A stretch of 64,000 nucleotides of DNA from E44-bin88 sp050123275 (GTDB taxonomy: Bacteria; Chloroflexota; Dehalococcoidia; Dehalococcoidales; BS750m-G39). The DNA lies in NCBI GenBank assembly GCA_050123275.1, contig JASFHK010000001.1, positions 210,954 to 274,953 on the forward strand. Reading direction: 5' to 3'. Positions 23,704-31,844 of the stretch are shown here, piece by piece (position 1 is the first letter of the stretch; each line of letters begins with the position of its first letter). Position numbers and translations under genes: made by a program. The notes below the pieces were generated by a model, which saw only the letters and a program-made list of their open reading frames with translations, was not told where the DNA came from and did not search any database.

Positions 23704-23730
23704 AGCAGGAGTTTTAACTCCTGCTTGCTT
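23704..23730 (+). terminator. Terminator-like hairpin after DUF5679
   Basis: AGCAGGAGT (23704-23712) and ACTCCTGCT (23717-23725), TTTA loop, then a weak T-rich tail. The rest of the 226-bp gap up to ino1 has a loose GAGAGG/CCTCTC pairing but nothing I can name. Confidence 0.65.
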
Positions 23731-23865
23731 TGCCAGAGAGGTAAATGGAGCGGTTTTTATAAGAGCCTCTCGGCAATAATTCCAGCGAAATGTTACAGGG
23801 GTGTGGGATGGTTGGGTGTGCCTTTTTCCGTAGGTTTTGCTGTTGAAAAGGAGGGTAATTAAACT

Positions 23866-24972
23866 TTGGGTAAAATAAACGTAGCTATAATAGGGGTGGG
23901 GAACTGCTCTTCCTCCCTGGTTCAGGGCGTCCACTACTATGGCAAAGCCAAAGATGATGAGTTCGTACCCGGGCTGATGCACGTCAACCTGGGTGGCTAT
24001 CACATCAACGACATCAACTTCGTGGCCGCCTTTGATATCGACAAGAATAAGGTGGGCAAGGACCTGGCGCGAGCCATCTACACCGAGCCCAACAACACCT
24101 TCAAGTTCTGTGAGGTGCCCACCACCGGCGTCAAGGTGCAGCGGGGCATGACTCACGACGGGCTGGGCAAATACCTGTCCCAGATGATAGAAAAAGCCCC
24201 CGGCCCCACCGCCGACATCGTTAAAATCCTCAAAGAGACCAAGACCGACGTCGTCATCAACTACCTGCCCGTAGGCAGCGAAGAAGCCACCAAGTGGTAT
24301 ATCGAGCAGGTTCTGGCCGCCGGTTGCGGCCTCATCAACTGCATTCCCGTTTTCATCGCCCGCGAGAAATACTGGCAAAAGCGCTTCGAGGAACGCGGAC
24401 TGCCCGTTATCGGCGACGACATCAAGTCCCAGGTAGGCGCCACCATCGCCCACCGCGTCCTGACCAGGCTTTTCGGCGACCGCGGCGTGAAGCTGGAACG
24501 CACCTACCAGCTCAACTTCGGCGGCAATACCGACTTCTACAACATGCTGGAGAGGGAACGGCTGGAGTCGAAGAAGATATCCAAGACCAACTCGGTAACT
24601 TCCCAGCTCGACTACGAGATGGAACCCAAGGACATCCACGTCGGCCCCAGCGATTACGTTCCCTGGCTGCTCGACCGCAAGTTCTGCCATATCCGCATGG
24701 AGGGGCGCACCTTCGGCGACGTACCGCTGAACCTGGAGCTTAAGCTCGAGGTCTGGGACAGCCCCAACTCGGCGGGGGTGGTCATCGACGCCATCCGCTG
24801 TTGCAAGCTGGCTCTGGACCGCGGGCTCAAGGGCGCGTTGATTTCGCCCTCTTCCTATTTCATGAAGTCACCGCCGGTGCAGTACACCGACGATCAGGCC
24901 CGCCGCAATGTGGAAGAGTTTATCGCGGCCAATAAACCGGCGGATAAACCGTTGGAGAGCACATCCGTTTGA
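23866..24972 (+). CDS. ino1: Inositol-3-phosphate synthase
   Basis: NAD-dependent isomerase that turns glucose 6-phosphate into 1L-myo-inositol 3-phosphate, the precursor of inositol phospholipids. The 368-residue length matches the short archaeal/actinobacterial class. The Rossmann motif VAIIGVGNCSSSLVQG lies at about 6-21. DVVINYLPVGSEEATKWY, CIPVFIA and GDDIKSQVGAT (the catalytic Lys/Asp region, about 184-194) follow, as does TYQLNFGGNTDF. The start is TTG 23866, with AAGGAGGG ten bases upstream. It opens a cluster with a PimA-like glycosyltransferase and a CDP-alcohol phosphatidyltransferase, which together suggest phosphatidylinositol-type lipids. Confidence 0.92.
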   Translation: MGKINVAIIGVGNCSSSLVQGVHYYGKAKDDEFVPGLMHVNLGGYHINDINFVAAFDIDKNKVGKDLARAIYTEPNNTFKFCEVPTTGVKVQRGMTHDGLGKYLSQMIEKAPGPTADIVKILKETKTDVVINYLPVGSEEATKWYIEQVLAAGCGLINCIPVFIAREKYWQKRFEERGLPVIGDDIKSQVGATIAHRVLTRLFGDRGVKLERTYQLNFGGNTDFYNMLERERLESKKISKTNSVTSQLDYEMEPKDIHVGPSDYVPWLLDRKFCHIRMEGRTFGDVPLNLELKLEVWDSPNSAGVVIDAIRCCKLALDRGLKGALISPSSYFMKSPPVQYTDDQARRNVEEFIAANKPADKPLESTSV

Positions 24973-25002
24973 GCGAATCGCCACGGAGTTTTGGGTAGGA
25001 AG

Positions 25003-26175
25003 GTGAAGATAGCACTGGTTTCGCCCTACGACTTCGCCTATCCCGGCGGCGTCTGTATCCACATTTCCTGCCTGGAGCAACAGTTCACCAAGATGGGCCA
25101 CGATGTCAGGGTTATCGCCCCGGCTTCCAAGGCTATTTCCGGCTTCGGCGACCGCTTTATCCCTATCGGCCGGCCCCGCCCCATTCCCACCAGCGGTTCC
25201 ATCGCCCGGCTCACCCTGTCGTTGCGCCTTTCCGCGCGCATCAAAGCGATGCTCGACCGGGAGCGGTTCGATATCGTCCACCTCCACGAGCCGTTGATGC
25301 CCATGCTTTGCACCAGCGTGCTGCGACTGTCGCCGACGGCCACCGTGGGCACCTTTCATGCCTCTGACGGCCGCCCGGGCTATAACCTGGGGCGCCCCAT
25401 CAGCAGGTTTTTCCTTAAAAAGTGGTTCCGCAAGCTGGACGGCAAGATTGCCGTTTCCCAGCCGGCTATGGAGTTCGCCTACGGGCACTTCCCCGGCTAC
25501 TATAATATCATCCCCAACGGCGTCGATCTGGAGCATTTCAACCCCGACGTCGCCCCCATCGAGGAGTTCAACGACGGCAGGCCCAACATACTCTTCGTGG
25601 GACGCATGGAAAAACGCAAGGGCCTGAACTACCTGCTCGACGCCTTCCGCCGCGTTAAAGAGGCCGTACCCGAGGCGCGGCTTATCGCCGTCGGCCCCGG
25701 CACCCGGCTGCGGCGTAAATACGAAAAGCAGGTGGCCCGGCAAGGGCTTAAAGACGTCGTCTTCGTCGGCTTTGCCAGCTACGAAGATCTGCCCCGCTAT
25801 TACCGAACCGCCGATGTCTTTTGCGCCCCGGCCACCGGCTCGGAAAGCTTCGGCATCGTTTTGCTGGAGGCGATGGCGATGGGCAAGCCCATCGTGGCTT
25901 CGAATATCGAAGGCTACGCCAGCGTCGTCAGCGACGGCGTTGACGGCGTGCTGGTGCCGCCCCGGGACAGCCGTGGCCTGGCGCTGTCTTTGATAGGGCT
26001 GCTTAACGACGAGACGCGTCGGCGCCGCATGGGCGCCGAGGGCATGGCCAAAGCCCGGAACTACGGCTGGGACAGCATCGCCCGCCGGGTTCTCGATTAC
26101 TATAAAAGGGTGCTCAGCGAGCCGCCCTGGGAGAAAAAGTTTCCCCATCCCGAAGCGACCCCGGTTCCCGTCTAA
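25003..26175 (+). CDS. GT4 glycosyltransferase, PimA-like
   Basis: A 390-residue GT-B-fold retaining transferase. The start KIALVSPYDFAYPGGV contains the acceptor-side glycine loop. The C-terminal half has PNGVDLEHFNPD, FVGRMEKRKGLNYLL and ESFGIVLLEAMAMGKPIVAS, the nucleotide-sugar EX7E motif. In Actinobacteria, relatives such as PimA mannosylate phosphatidylinositol at the membrane face. The position between ino1 and the phosphatidyltransferase fits such a lipid glycosylation. I chose GTG 25003 because the paralogue at 52897-54057 starts at the same residue; TTG 24991 would add four residues. The sugar donor (GDP-Man or other) cannot be read from sequence. Confidence 0.88.
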   Translation: MKIALVSPYDFAYPGGVCIHISCLEQQFTKMGHDVRVIAPASKAISGFGDRFIPIGRPRPIPTSGSIARLTLSLRLSARIKAMLDRERFDIVHLHEPLMPMLCTSVLRLSPTATVGTFHASDGRPGYNLGRPISRFFLKKWFRKLDGKIAVSQPAMEFAYGHFPGYYNIIPNGVDLEHFNPDVAPIEEFNDGRPNILFVGRMEKRKGLNYLLDAFRRVKEAVPEARLIAVGPGTRLRRKYEKQVARQGLKDVVFVGFASYEDLPRYYRTADVFCAPATGSESFGIVLLEAMAMGKPIVASNIEGYASVVSDGVDGVLVPPRDSRGLALSLIGLLNDETRRRRMGAEGMAKARNYGWDSIARRVLDYYKRVLSEPPWEKKFPHPEATPVPV

Positions 26176-26235
26176 TCCTTAATCAGGAGTAGTGCCATTT
26201 CAGCGAAAGCGAATTCCGAAGCCGGCCTGTCCCGA

Positions 26236-26805
26236 ATGCGGCGGGCCGTAGCCCGCGGGCTTACCCAGCCGGCGGTGCGGGTGCTGGCGCGGACGGGGGT
26301 CACCCCCGATATTTTGACCTGGTTCGGCTTCGCCGTAATCCTGGGGGCGGCGGCGCTCATCGGCACCGGCCATCCCTTCGCCGGCGGCTTCGTGGTGCTG
26401 GCGGCGGGCTTTTTCGACATACTGGACGGGGCGCTGGCGCGCCATACCGGTAAGGTCACCAAGTTCGGCGGCGTTCTCGACTCCACGCTCGACCGCCTCT
26501 CCGACGCGGCGCTGCTGGTGGCGATACTGTTTTACCTGGAAAACACATGGTGGCTGGTGCTGCTCGTCTTTCTGACGATGGTATCTTCGCTGCTGGTGAG
26601 CTACATACGGGCGCGGGCGGAGGCGGTGGGGCTCGATTGCCAGACGGGTATCTTTACCCGTTCCGAGAGAATCATCGTGCTGGCGCTGGGGCTGCTCTTG
26701 AGCGGTATTAGCAACGCTCTGGTTATCGCCCTGGCCGTCATCGCCGCCTTCAGCTTTTTCACCGCCGGCCAGCGTCTGGTCTACGTCTGGCGGCACCGGA
26801 GCTAG
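26236..26805 (+). CDS. CDP-alcohol phosphatidyltransferase (PI-phosphate synthase type)
   Basis: A 189-residue integral membrane enzyme with about six hydrophobic helices. The full catalytic motif DGx2ARx8Gx3Dx3D is present (DGALAR, then GGVLDSTLD). It would transfer a phosphatidyl group from CDP-diacylglycerol to an alcohol. Beside ino1, the alcohol is most likely inositol phosphate, as in mycobacterial PgsA1; glycerol phosphate remains possible. The N-terminus reads fully from ATG 26236. An ATT at 26197 with a better Shine-Dalgarno (AGGAG) would add 13 residues and may be a rare start. The gene ends 53 bp before purA. Confidence 0.87.
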   Translation: MRRAVARGLTQPAVRVLARTGVTPDILTWFGFAVILGAAALIGTGHPFAGGFVVLAAGFFDILDGALARHTGKVTKFGGVLDSTLDRLSDAALLVAILFYLENTWWLVLLVFLTMVSSLLVSYIRARAEAVGLDCQTGIFTRSERIIVLALGLLLSGISNALVIALAVIAAFSFFTAGQRLVYVWRHRS

Positions 26806-26809
26806 CCCT

Positions 26810-26839
26810 TTTACTTCGGTAGACGATTTGTGTTATAAG
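26810..26839 (+). promoter_or_regulatory. Possible purA promoter
   Basis: TTTACT (26810-26815), 18-bp spacer, TATAAG (26834-26839), upstream of the purA ribosome site GAGGAGG. Confidence 0.5.
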
Positions 26840-26858
26840 AAAGCTTAGAGGAGGAATA

Positions 26859-28142
26859 ATGCCGGTTATCGCTGTTCTTGGAGCCCAGTGGGGGGATGAG
26901 GGGAAGGGCAAGGTGGTCGACATGCTGGCCCAGCAGGCTAATATGGTCGTCCGCTTTTCCGGTGGCGACAACGCCGGGCATTCGGTGTTCAACCCCCACG
27001 GCGAGTTCAAATTGCACCTTATTCCCTCGGGTATCTTCAACGCCGGGGTGCCCTGTATTATCGGCAACGGGGTGGTCATCAACCCCAAGGTCTTAATCGG
27101 CGAGATCGATAACCTGAACGAGCGCGGCGTCACCACCGATAATCTCATTATCAGCGACCGGGCTCACCTGATTATGCCCTATCACCTTTTGCTCGACGGC
27201 CTGGAGGAGAAGGCGCGGGCGGGCAAGGCTATCGGCACCACCCTGAAAGGGGTCGGCCCCGCCTTTACCGATAAGACGGCGCGGCTGGGTGTCCGGGCCG
27301 GCGACTTGCTCGATAAAGAGGCGCTGCGGGAAAGGCTGGGTACCATACTCGACTACAAGAATACCATCCTGACCAAGGTCTACGGCGCGGAGCCGCTGTC
27401 GTTGGACGAGGTCTATAATCAATACTGCCAGTACGGGGAGCGCCTGGCGCCCCACATCCGCGAGGCCACCGTCATGCTCGACGAAGCGGTCTCGCGCGGT
27501 GACCTGGTTATCCTGGAGGGTGCCCAGGGCGCGCTGCTCGACCCCGATTTCGGCACCTATCCCTACACCACTTCGTCGTCGCCGCTGGCGGCGGGAGCCT
27601 GCCTGGGCGCCGGTTTGGGCCCCACCCGGCTCGACCGCGTCGTCGGCGTCTATAAGGCTTACTGCACCCGCGTCGGCAGCGGGCCCATGCCCACCGAGCT
27701 TTTCGACGAGATGGGCGACATGATTCGGGAGAGGGCGCACGAGTACGGCACCACCACGGGAAGGCCGCGCCGCTGCGGCTGGCTCGACGCCGTGGCCGCC
27801 CGCTTCACCAGTCGCGTCAACGGGCTCACCGGCGCGGTGATTACCCGCCTCGACATACTCGACATACTGCCCAGCCTCAAGATATGCGTCGCCTACGAGC
27901 TGGACGGCAAGCGTATCGACTATTTCCCGGGCAGCGTCACGGCGCTGGCGCGCTGCAAGCCCGTTTACGAGGAGATGCCCGGCTGGCAGACCGACACCAC
28001 CGGCATCCGCGATTTTGAAGAGCTGCCCGAGGCCGCTCGCAACTACGTGGCGCGGGTCGAGGAGCTTATCGCCTGCCCGGTCAACCTGGTCTGCGTGGGG
28101 CCGGAGCGGGAAGAGGTTATCGAGAAGACGCCTATCCTCTAG
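26859..28142 (+). CDS. purA: Adenylosuccinate synthetase
   Basis: GTP-dependent ligase joining IMP and aspartate to adenylosuccinate, the first committed AMP step. The 427-residue protein opens VIAVLGAQWGDEGKGK (catalytic Asp and P-loop). FSGGDNAGHSV, GTTLKGVGPAFTDK, LEGAQGALLDPDFGTYPYTTSS and TTTGRPRRCGWLD are all present. GAGGAGGAATA precedes the ATG. The purB partner is not in the window. A GNAT gene follows 14 bp later. Confidence 0.98.
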   Translation: MPVIAVLGAQWGDEGKGKVVDMLAQQANMVVRFSGGDNAGHSVFNPHGEFKLHLIPSGIFNAGVPCIIGNGVVINPKVLIGEIDNLNERGVTTDNLIISDRAHLIMPYHLLLDGLEEKARAGKAIGTTLKGVGPAFTDKTARLGVRAGDLLDKEALRERLGTILDYKNTILTKVYGAEPLSLDEVYNQYCQYGERLAPHIREATVMLDEAVSRGDLVILEGAQGALLDPDFGTYPYTTSSSPLAAGACLGAGLGPTRLDRVVGVYKAYCTRVGSGPMPTELFDEMGDMIRERAHEYGTTTGRPRRCGWLDAVAARFTSRVNGLTGAVITRLDILDILPSLKICVAYELDGKRIDYFPGSVTALARCKPVYEEMPGWQTDTTGIRDFEELPEAARNYVARVEELIACPVNLVCVGPEREEVIEKTPIL

Positions 28143-28156
28143 TAAAGGAATTCAAA

Positions 28157-28594
28157 ATGGCAACGGTAAGACCGGCTGTGGAACAGGACGTGCCCCGCAT
28201 ACTGGAGCTTTACGAAGCGCTCACGGGCGAGCGGCACGACCTGACCCGCCACGAAACGGGGCCCGTCTTCAAAGAGCTCAGTGCCATGGCCGGGCACGAG
28301 CTTTTGGTGGCGGAGGAAGAGGGGGTGGTGGTGGGTACCATGGTGTTCTTAATTGTGCCTAACTTCTCCCACGGCGCGTTGCCCTGGGCGATTGTGGAGA
28401 ACATGGTCGTCGATTCCGGCTTTCGCCGGCGGGGTATCGGGCGCATGCTCATGGACTATGCCATTGCCCGCTCCCGTGAGGCCGGCTGCTACAAGCTACA
28501 GCTGATGAGCAACGTTAAGCGCCGCGACTCGCACCGCTTCTACAAGGCCCTGGGCTTCAAGTTGTCTGCCTACGGCTTCCGCATGTATCTCTAG
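28157..28594 (+). CDS. GNAT family N-acetyltransferase
   Basis: A 145-residue single GNAT domain. RPAVEQDVPRILELYEAL forms the first helix, ENMVVDSGFRRRGIGRMLM is motif A with the acetyl-CoA pyrophosphate loop R/GxGxG/A-like RRRGIG, and SHRFYKALGFK is motif B. The substrate is unknown. It follows purA closely and may be cotranscribed. Its TAG stop shares the palindrome CTAG with the stop of the converging lipoprotein gene. Confidence 0.9.
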   Translation: MATVRPAVEQDVPRILELYEALTGERHDLTRHETGPVFKELSAMAGHELLVAEEEGVVVGTMVFLIVPNFSHGALPWAIVENMVVDSGFRRRGIGRMLMDYAIARSREAGCYKLQLMSNVKRRDSHRFYKALGFKLSAYGFRMYL

Positions 28595-29112
28595 TCCAGC
28601 TTCCCCGCCTGCTCTAACGACTGCATTATATCCGCATTGGAACGCGGGTCTTCGCCGCTGTAGAAATCGGGCGAGGGATAGCCCAGCTGGATTTGTATCG
28701 TGTTCTCCGGCTCTTCGAACGGCGGCACCAGAATCACCACGCCGTCGAAGGAGCGCGATGAAATCGGCGTCCAGAACGCCCCCCAGTACACCGGGCTTCT
28801 GTCCAGGCAAACCAGGAAGGACGTGCCCAGCGTGGTCAGCGTCGTATCTTCCAGCCTTTGATAGGCGTCGGCGGTAAGCTCTATCCGGTGCGTATCCCAA
28901 TCATAGACGACAATGTCATCCAGGGAGATAAGGGGCTGCTCGGCCGGCTCTACGTAGCTCAGGACGGGCATCTCTTCGGCGGGGATGTCGTTCTTGGTCA
29001 GGTAGATGGCGAAGTCGCCGGTGTCTTCCGGGGTTTCCGACGTGTCGCAGCCGGCAACCAGCGTAATCAAGAGTAGGGAAGCGATTAGAGCCGGTAAGAA
29101 AGCCTTTTTCAT
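28591..29112 (-). CDS. Putative lipoprotein of unknown function
   Basis: A 173-residue protein. The first 21 residues form a lipoprotein signal: KKAF, a hydrophobic run, then lipobox LVAGC with C21 as the lipidated residue. A TSETPEDTGDF linker and a mature domain rich in beta-type residues follow; I recognise no family. It is the last gene of the rpsO-pnp-dap operon, 14 bp after dapA. Lgt at 38479 would modify it. Confidence 0.8.
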   Translation of the reverse strand: MKKAFLPALIASLLLITLVAGCDTSETPEDTGDFAIYLTKNDIPAEEMPVLSYVEPAEQPLISLDDIVVYDWDTHRIELTADAYQRLEDTTLTTLGTSFLVCLDRSPVYWGAFWTPISSRSFDGVVILVPPFEEPENTIQIQLGYPSPDFYSGEDPRSNADIMQSLEQAGKLD

Positions 29113-29126
29113 GGTGCTAAAGCCCT

Positions 29127-30017
29127 TTACACCTTGAGGTCAATGGTGTAGTTGGCCAGCGTCGCCTTGATGGTTTCCGCCGACTTGGCGCCGACCTCGA
29201 CCAGGGGCAGCCGGGGTTTGCCCACCTTAAAACCTATCTGATTGAGGGCGTACTTCAGCGGCGCCGGGTTGGGCTCTATGAAAAGGGTGTCCACCAGCGG
29301 CAGCAGCCGGCGGTGAATGGCGGCGGCCTCGGCGAGCTTGCCCTCGAGGATGCCGTCCATCATCTGCTTAATCTGCTTGCCCACCAGATGCGTGGCTACG
29401 CCGATGGTGCCGTAGCCGCCCAACGCCATGATATTAAAGGTGTCGTTGTCGTTGCCGCTCCAGATGTAAAAGTCGCTGTCGGCTTGCTGCAGCGTCTTAG
29501 CCACGTGGCCCATGTCGCCGCAGGCCTCCTTGACGCCGATGATGTTCTTGATGCGGCTCAGGCGGGCCATGGTTTCCGGCGTCATGTTGACGACCACCCG
29601 CCCCGGTATGTTGTACATGATTACGGGCAGGCTGGTGCTCTCGGCGATGGCCTTGAAGTGCCGGTAGATGCCCTCCTGGGTGGGCTTGTTATAGTAGGGC
29701 ACCACCGAAAGGCAACCGTCCACGCCGGTTTTCTCCGCCTTTTCCGTGTTCTCCACGGCCTCGGCGGTGCTGTTGGAGCCGGTATAGGCGATGATGTCGC
29801 CGCGCTGGCCCACCGCCGCCTTGATTTCGGTGAAGAGGCGCATTTCCTCTTCCCAGCTCAATGTCGGCGATTCGCCGGTGGTGGCGGCCACCACCACGCC
29901 GTCGCTGCCCGAATCCAGCAGCGCCAGCGCTAGCTTTTTGGCCTGCTCGTAGTTAACCGCCCCCTTTTCGTCGAAAGGGGTTACCATGGCGGTGAGCAAT
30001 CTTCCCGGCGGCTTCAC
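29127..30017 (-). CDS. dapA: 4-hydroxy-tetrahydrodipicolinate synthase
   Basis: Condenses aspartate semialdehyde with pyruvate in lysine/DAP synthesis. The 296-residue TIM barrel has MVTPFDEKGAVNYEQ, AATTGESPTLSWEEE (TTGE catalytic/substrate loop, about 44-49), PYYNKPTQEG with the catalytic Tyr, MYNIPGR and GVKEACGD with the Schiff-base Lys (about 161). The start is GTG 30017, overlapping the asd stop by three bases (GTGA). It belongs to the dapB-asd-dapA block. Confidence 0.97.
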   Translation of the reverse strand: MKPPGRLLTAMVTPFDEKGAVNYEQAKKLALALLDSGSDGVVVAATTGESPTLSWEEEMRLFTEIKAAVGQRGDIIAYTGSNSTAEAVENTEKAEKTGVDGCLSVVPYYNKPTQEGIYRHFKAIAESTSLPVIMYNIPGRVVVNMTPETMARLSRIKNIIGVKEACGDMGHVAKTLQQADSDFYIWSGNDNDTFNIMALGGYGTIGVATHLVGKQIKQMMDGILEGKLAEAAAIHRRLLPLVDTLFIEPNPAPLKYALNQIGFKVGKPRLPLVEVGAKSAETIKATLANYTIDLKV

Positions 30018-31045
30018 TTGCTCGCCTCCCCGGGCCGTACCCAGTCCCGCTTAATCATTTCCTCGGCAATCTGGACGGCGTTGAGCGCGGCGCCCTTGCG
30101 CAGGTTGTCGGCGACAACCCACAGCACCAGGCCGTTGGCGTGGGAGGCGTCGCGGTGAACGCGCCCGACGAATACCTCGTCGGTGCCCGCCGCTGACCAG
30201 GGCTGGGGATAGAGACTTATCGCCGGGTCGTCCAGTATCTTGATTCCCGGCGCCTTGGCCAGGATGCGCCGGGCGTCTTCGGGAGCCATCGGCTGGCTGA
30301 ACTCGATATGCACCGACTCGCTGTGGCCGGTAAAAACGGGCACGCGGACGCATACCGCCGAAATGGCGATGTCGGGGGCGTGCATTATCTTCCGTGTCTC
30401 CTCCACCATCTTCCACTCTTCCTTGGTGTAGTCGTTGTCGAGGAAGACGTCTATCTCGGGCAAAATATTAAAAGCAATCTGGTGGGGATAGACGTGGGGT
30501 ACCGCCGTCTGCCCGCCGAGCACCTGCTTCGCCTGCTCGGTAAGCTCGTCCACGGCGGCGGCACCGGTGCCGGAAACCGCCTGGTAGGTGGAGATGACCA
30601 GCCGCTTGATTTGGTTGACCTTGTGCAGCGGGTTCAGCGCCACCACCATCTGGATGGTAGAGCAGTTGGGGTTGGCGATAATCCCCTTATGCCACTTGAT
30701 GTCCTCCGGGTTTATCTCGGGCACCACCAGGGGCACCTTGGGGTCCATACGCCAGGCCGAGCTGTTATCCACGACCACGGCGCCCGACTGGGCGGCGATG
30801 GGCGCGAAGTAGCGGCTCGTCTCTCCTCCCGCCGAGAAGAGGGCGATATCTATTTTTTTGAACGATTCCGGGGTGGTCTCCTTGACCACCAGCTCGTCGT
30901 GGTTGACGAACATCTTCTTGCCCGCGGAACGGTCTGAGGCCAACAGCTCGATGGAGTCCATGGGGAAATTGCGCTGCTCCAGGACCTTGATGAACTCCTG
31001 CCCCACCATTCCGGTGGCGCCGACTATAGCGACTCTATATCCCAT
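30014..31045 (-). CDS. asd: Aspartate-semialdehyde dehydrogenase
   Basis: NADPH-dependent reduction of aspartyl phosphate to aspartate semialdehyde, the branch point to lysine, threonine and methionine. The 343-residue protein has the Rossmann motif VAIVGATGMVGQEF (5-18), FSAGGETS, the catalytic cysteine in NPNCSTIQMV (about 127-136) and SGTGAAAVDEL. The C-terminal part has VPVFTGHSESVHIEF with the catalytic His. One base separates it from the dapB stop. Confidence 0.97.
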   Translation of the reverse strand: MGYRVAIVGATGMVGQEFIKVLEQRNFPMDSIELLASDRSAGKKMFVNHDELVVKETTPESFKKIDIALFSAGGETSRYFAPIAAQSGAVVVDNSSAWRMDPKVPLVVPEINPEDIKWHKGIIANPNCSTIQMVVALNPLHKVNQIKRLVISTYQAVSGTGAAAVDELTEQAKQVLGGQTAVPHVYPHQIAFNILPEIDVFLDNDYTKEEWKMVEETRKIMHAPDIAISAVCVRVPVFTGHSESVHIEFSQPMAPEDARRILAKAPGIKILDDPAISLYPQPWSAAGTDEVFVGRVHRDASHANGLVLWVVADNLRKGAALNAVQIAEEMIKRDWVRPGEASK

Positions 31046-31046
31046 T

Positions 31047-31844
31047 TCATTTCTCCAGGCCTAATAGAATATCCAGTCCGTAGGTTAAGCCCTTACGTTG
31101 CATCACTTCTTTAACCGCCAGCATCACGCCGGGCATGTAACAGTCGCGCCCGCTGGTGTCGTGGCGGATGCTCAACGTTTGCCCCTCCCCGCCGAACAGT
31201 ATTTCCTGGTGGGCCAATAGCCCGGGCAGGCGCACGCTGTGCAGGCTGATGCCCTCCAGCTGCTTGCCCCGGCTGGCCGCCTTTTCCCCCGCGGGCGGGG
31301 TGTTAAACGGCTTGCCTCTGGCTTCGGCCATCGCCTGCGCCGTCAACAGCGCCGTGCCCGAGGGCGCGTCCAGCTTGCGCTCGTGGTGCAGCTCGACGAT
31401 TTCGGCGTAGTCGAAGTACTTGCTGGCTATCCTGGCCAGGTGTATCATCAGCACTGCGCTCAGCGTAAAGTTGGGCGCAATCACGATGCCGATGCCCCTG
31501 TCATTGGCCAGGGCGTCTATTTTCTTAATGTCCCCGGCGCCGATACCGGTGGTGCCGATGACCAGGTTAACGCCTTTTTCGGCGGCCAGTTTCACCAGCG
31601 GCATGACGGCTTCGGCGTTGCTGAAGTCAATCACCACCTCCGGTTGGCAGCTATCAAGCATCGGCTCCAGCTTTTTAGAAAGGGGAATTCTACCCGAGCC
31701 GTCGGGCAAAGTCAAGTGGTCCTGGGTTGCCTTGATATCGGTAGCGCCGACGGGTTGCATTCCGGGCTCGCGGTACAGGGCGGCGATCAGCGTCTGCCCC
31801 ATCTTGCCCAACGCGCCGTTGACGGCTACCTTTATCGGCTTCAT
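31047..31844 (-). CDS. dapB: 4-hydroxy-tetrahydrodipicolinate reductase
   Basis: Reduces the DapA product to tetrahydrodipicolinate. The 265-residue protein has VAVNGALGKMGQTLIAAL (cofactor loop), IGTTGIGAGD, APNFTLSAVLMIHL and the signature EIVELHHERKLDAPSGTAL (catalytic His/Lys). ATG 31844 overlaps the pnp stop by ATGA. With dapA and asd it forms an unbroken lysine block cotranscribed with rpsO-pnp. Confidence 0.97.
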   Translation of the reverse strand: MKPIKVAVNGALGKMGQTLIAALYREPGMQPVGATDIKATQDHLTLPDGSGRIPLSKKLEPMLDSCQPEVVIDFSNAEAVMPLVKLAAEKGVNLVIGTTGIGAGDIKKIDALANDRGIGIVIAPNFTLSAVLMIHLARIASKYFDYAEIVELHHERKLDAPSGTALLTAQAMAEARGKPFNTPPAGEKAASRGKQLEGISLHSVRLPGLLAHQEILFGGEGQTLSIRHDTSGRDCYMPGVMLAVKEVMQRKGLTYGLDILLGLEK

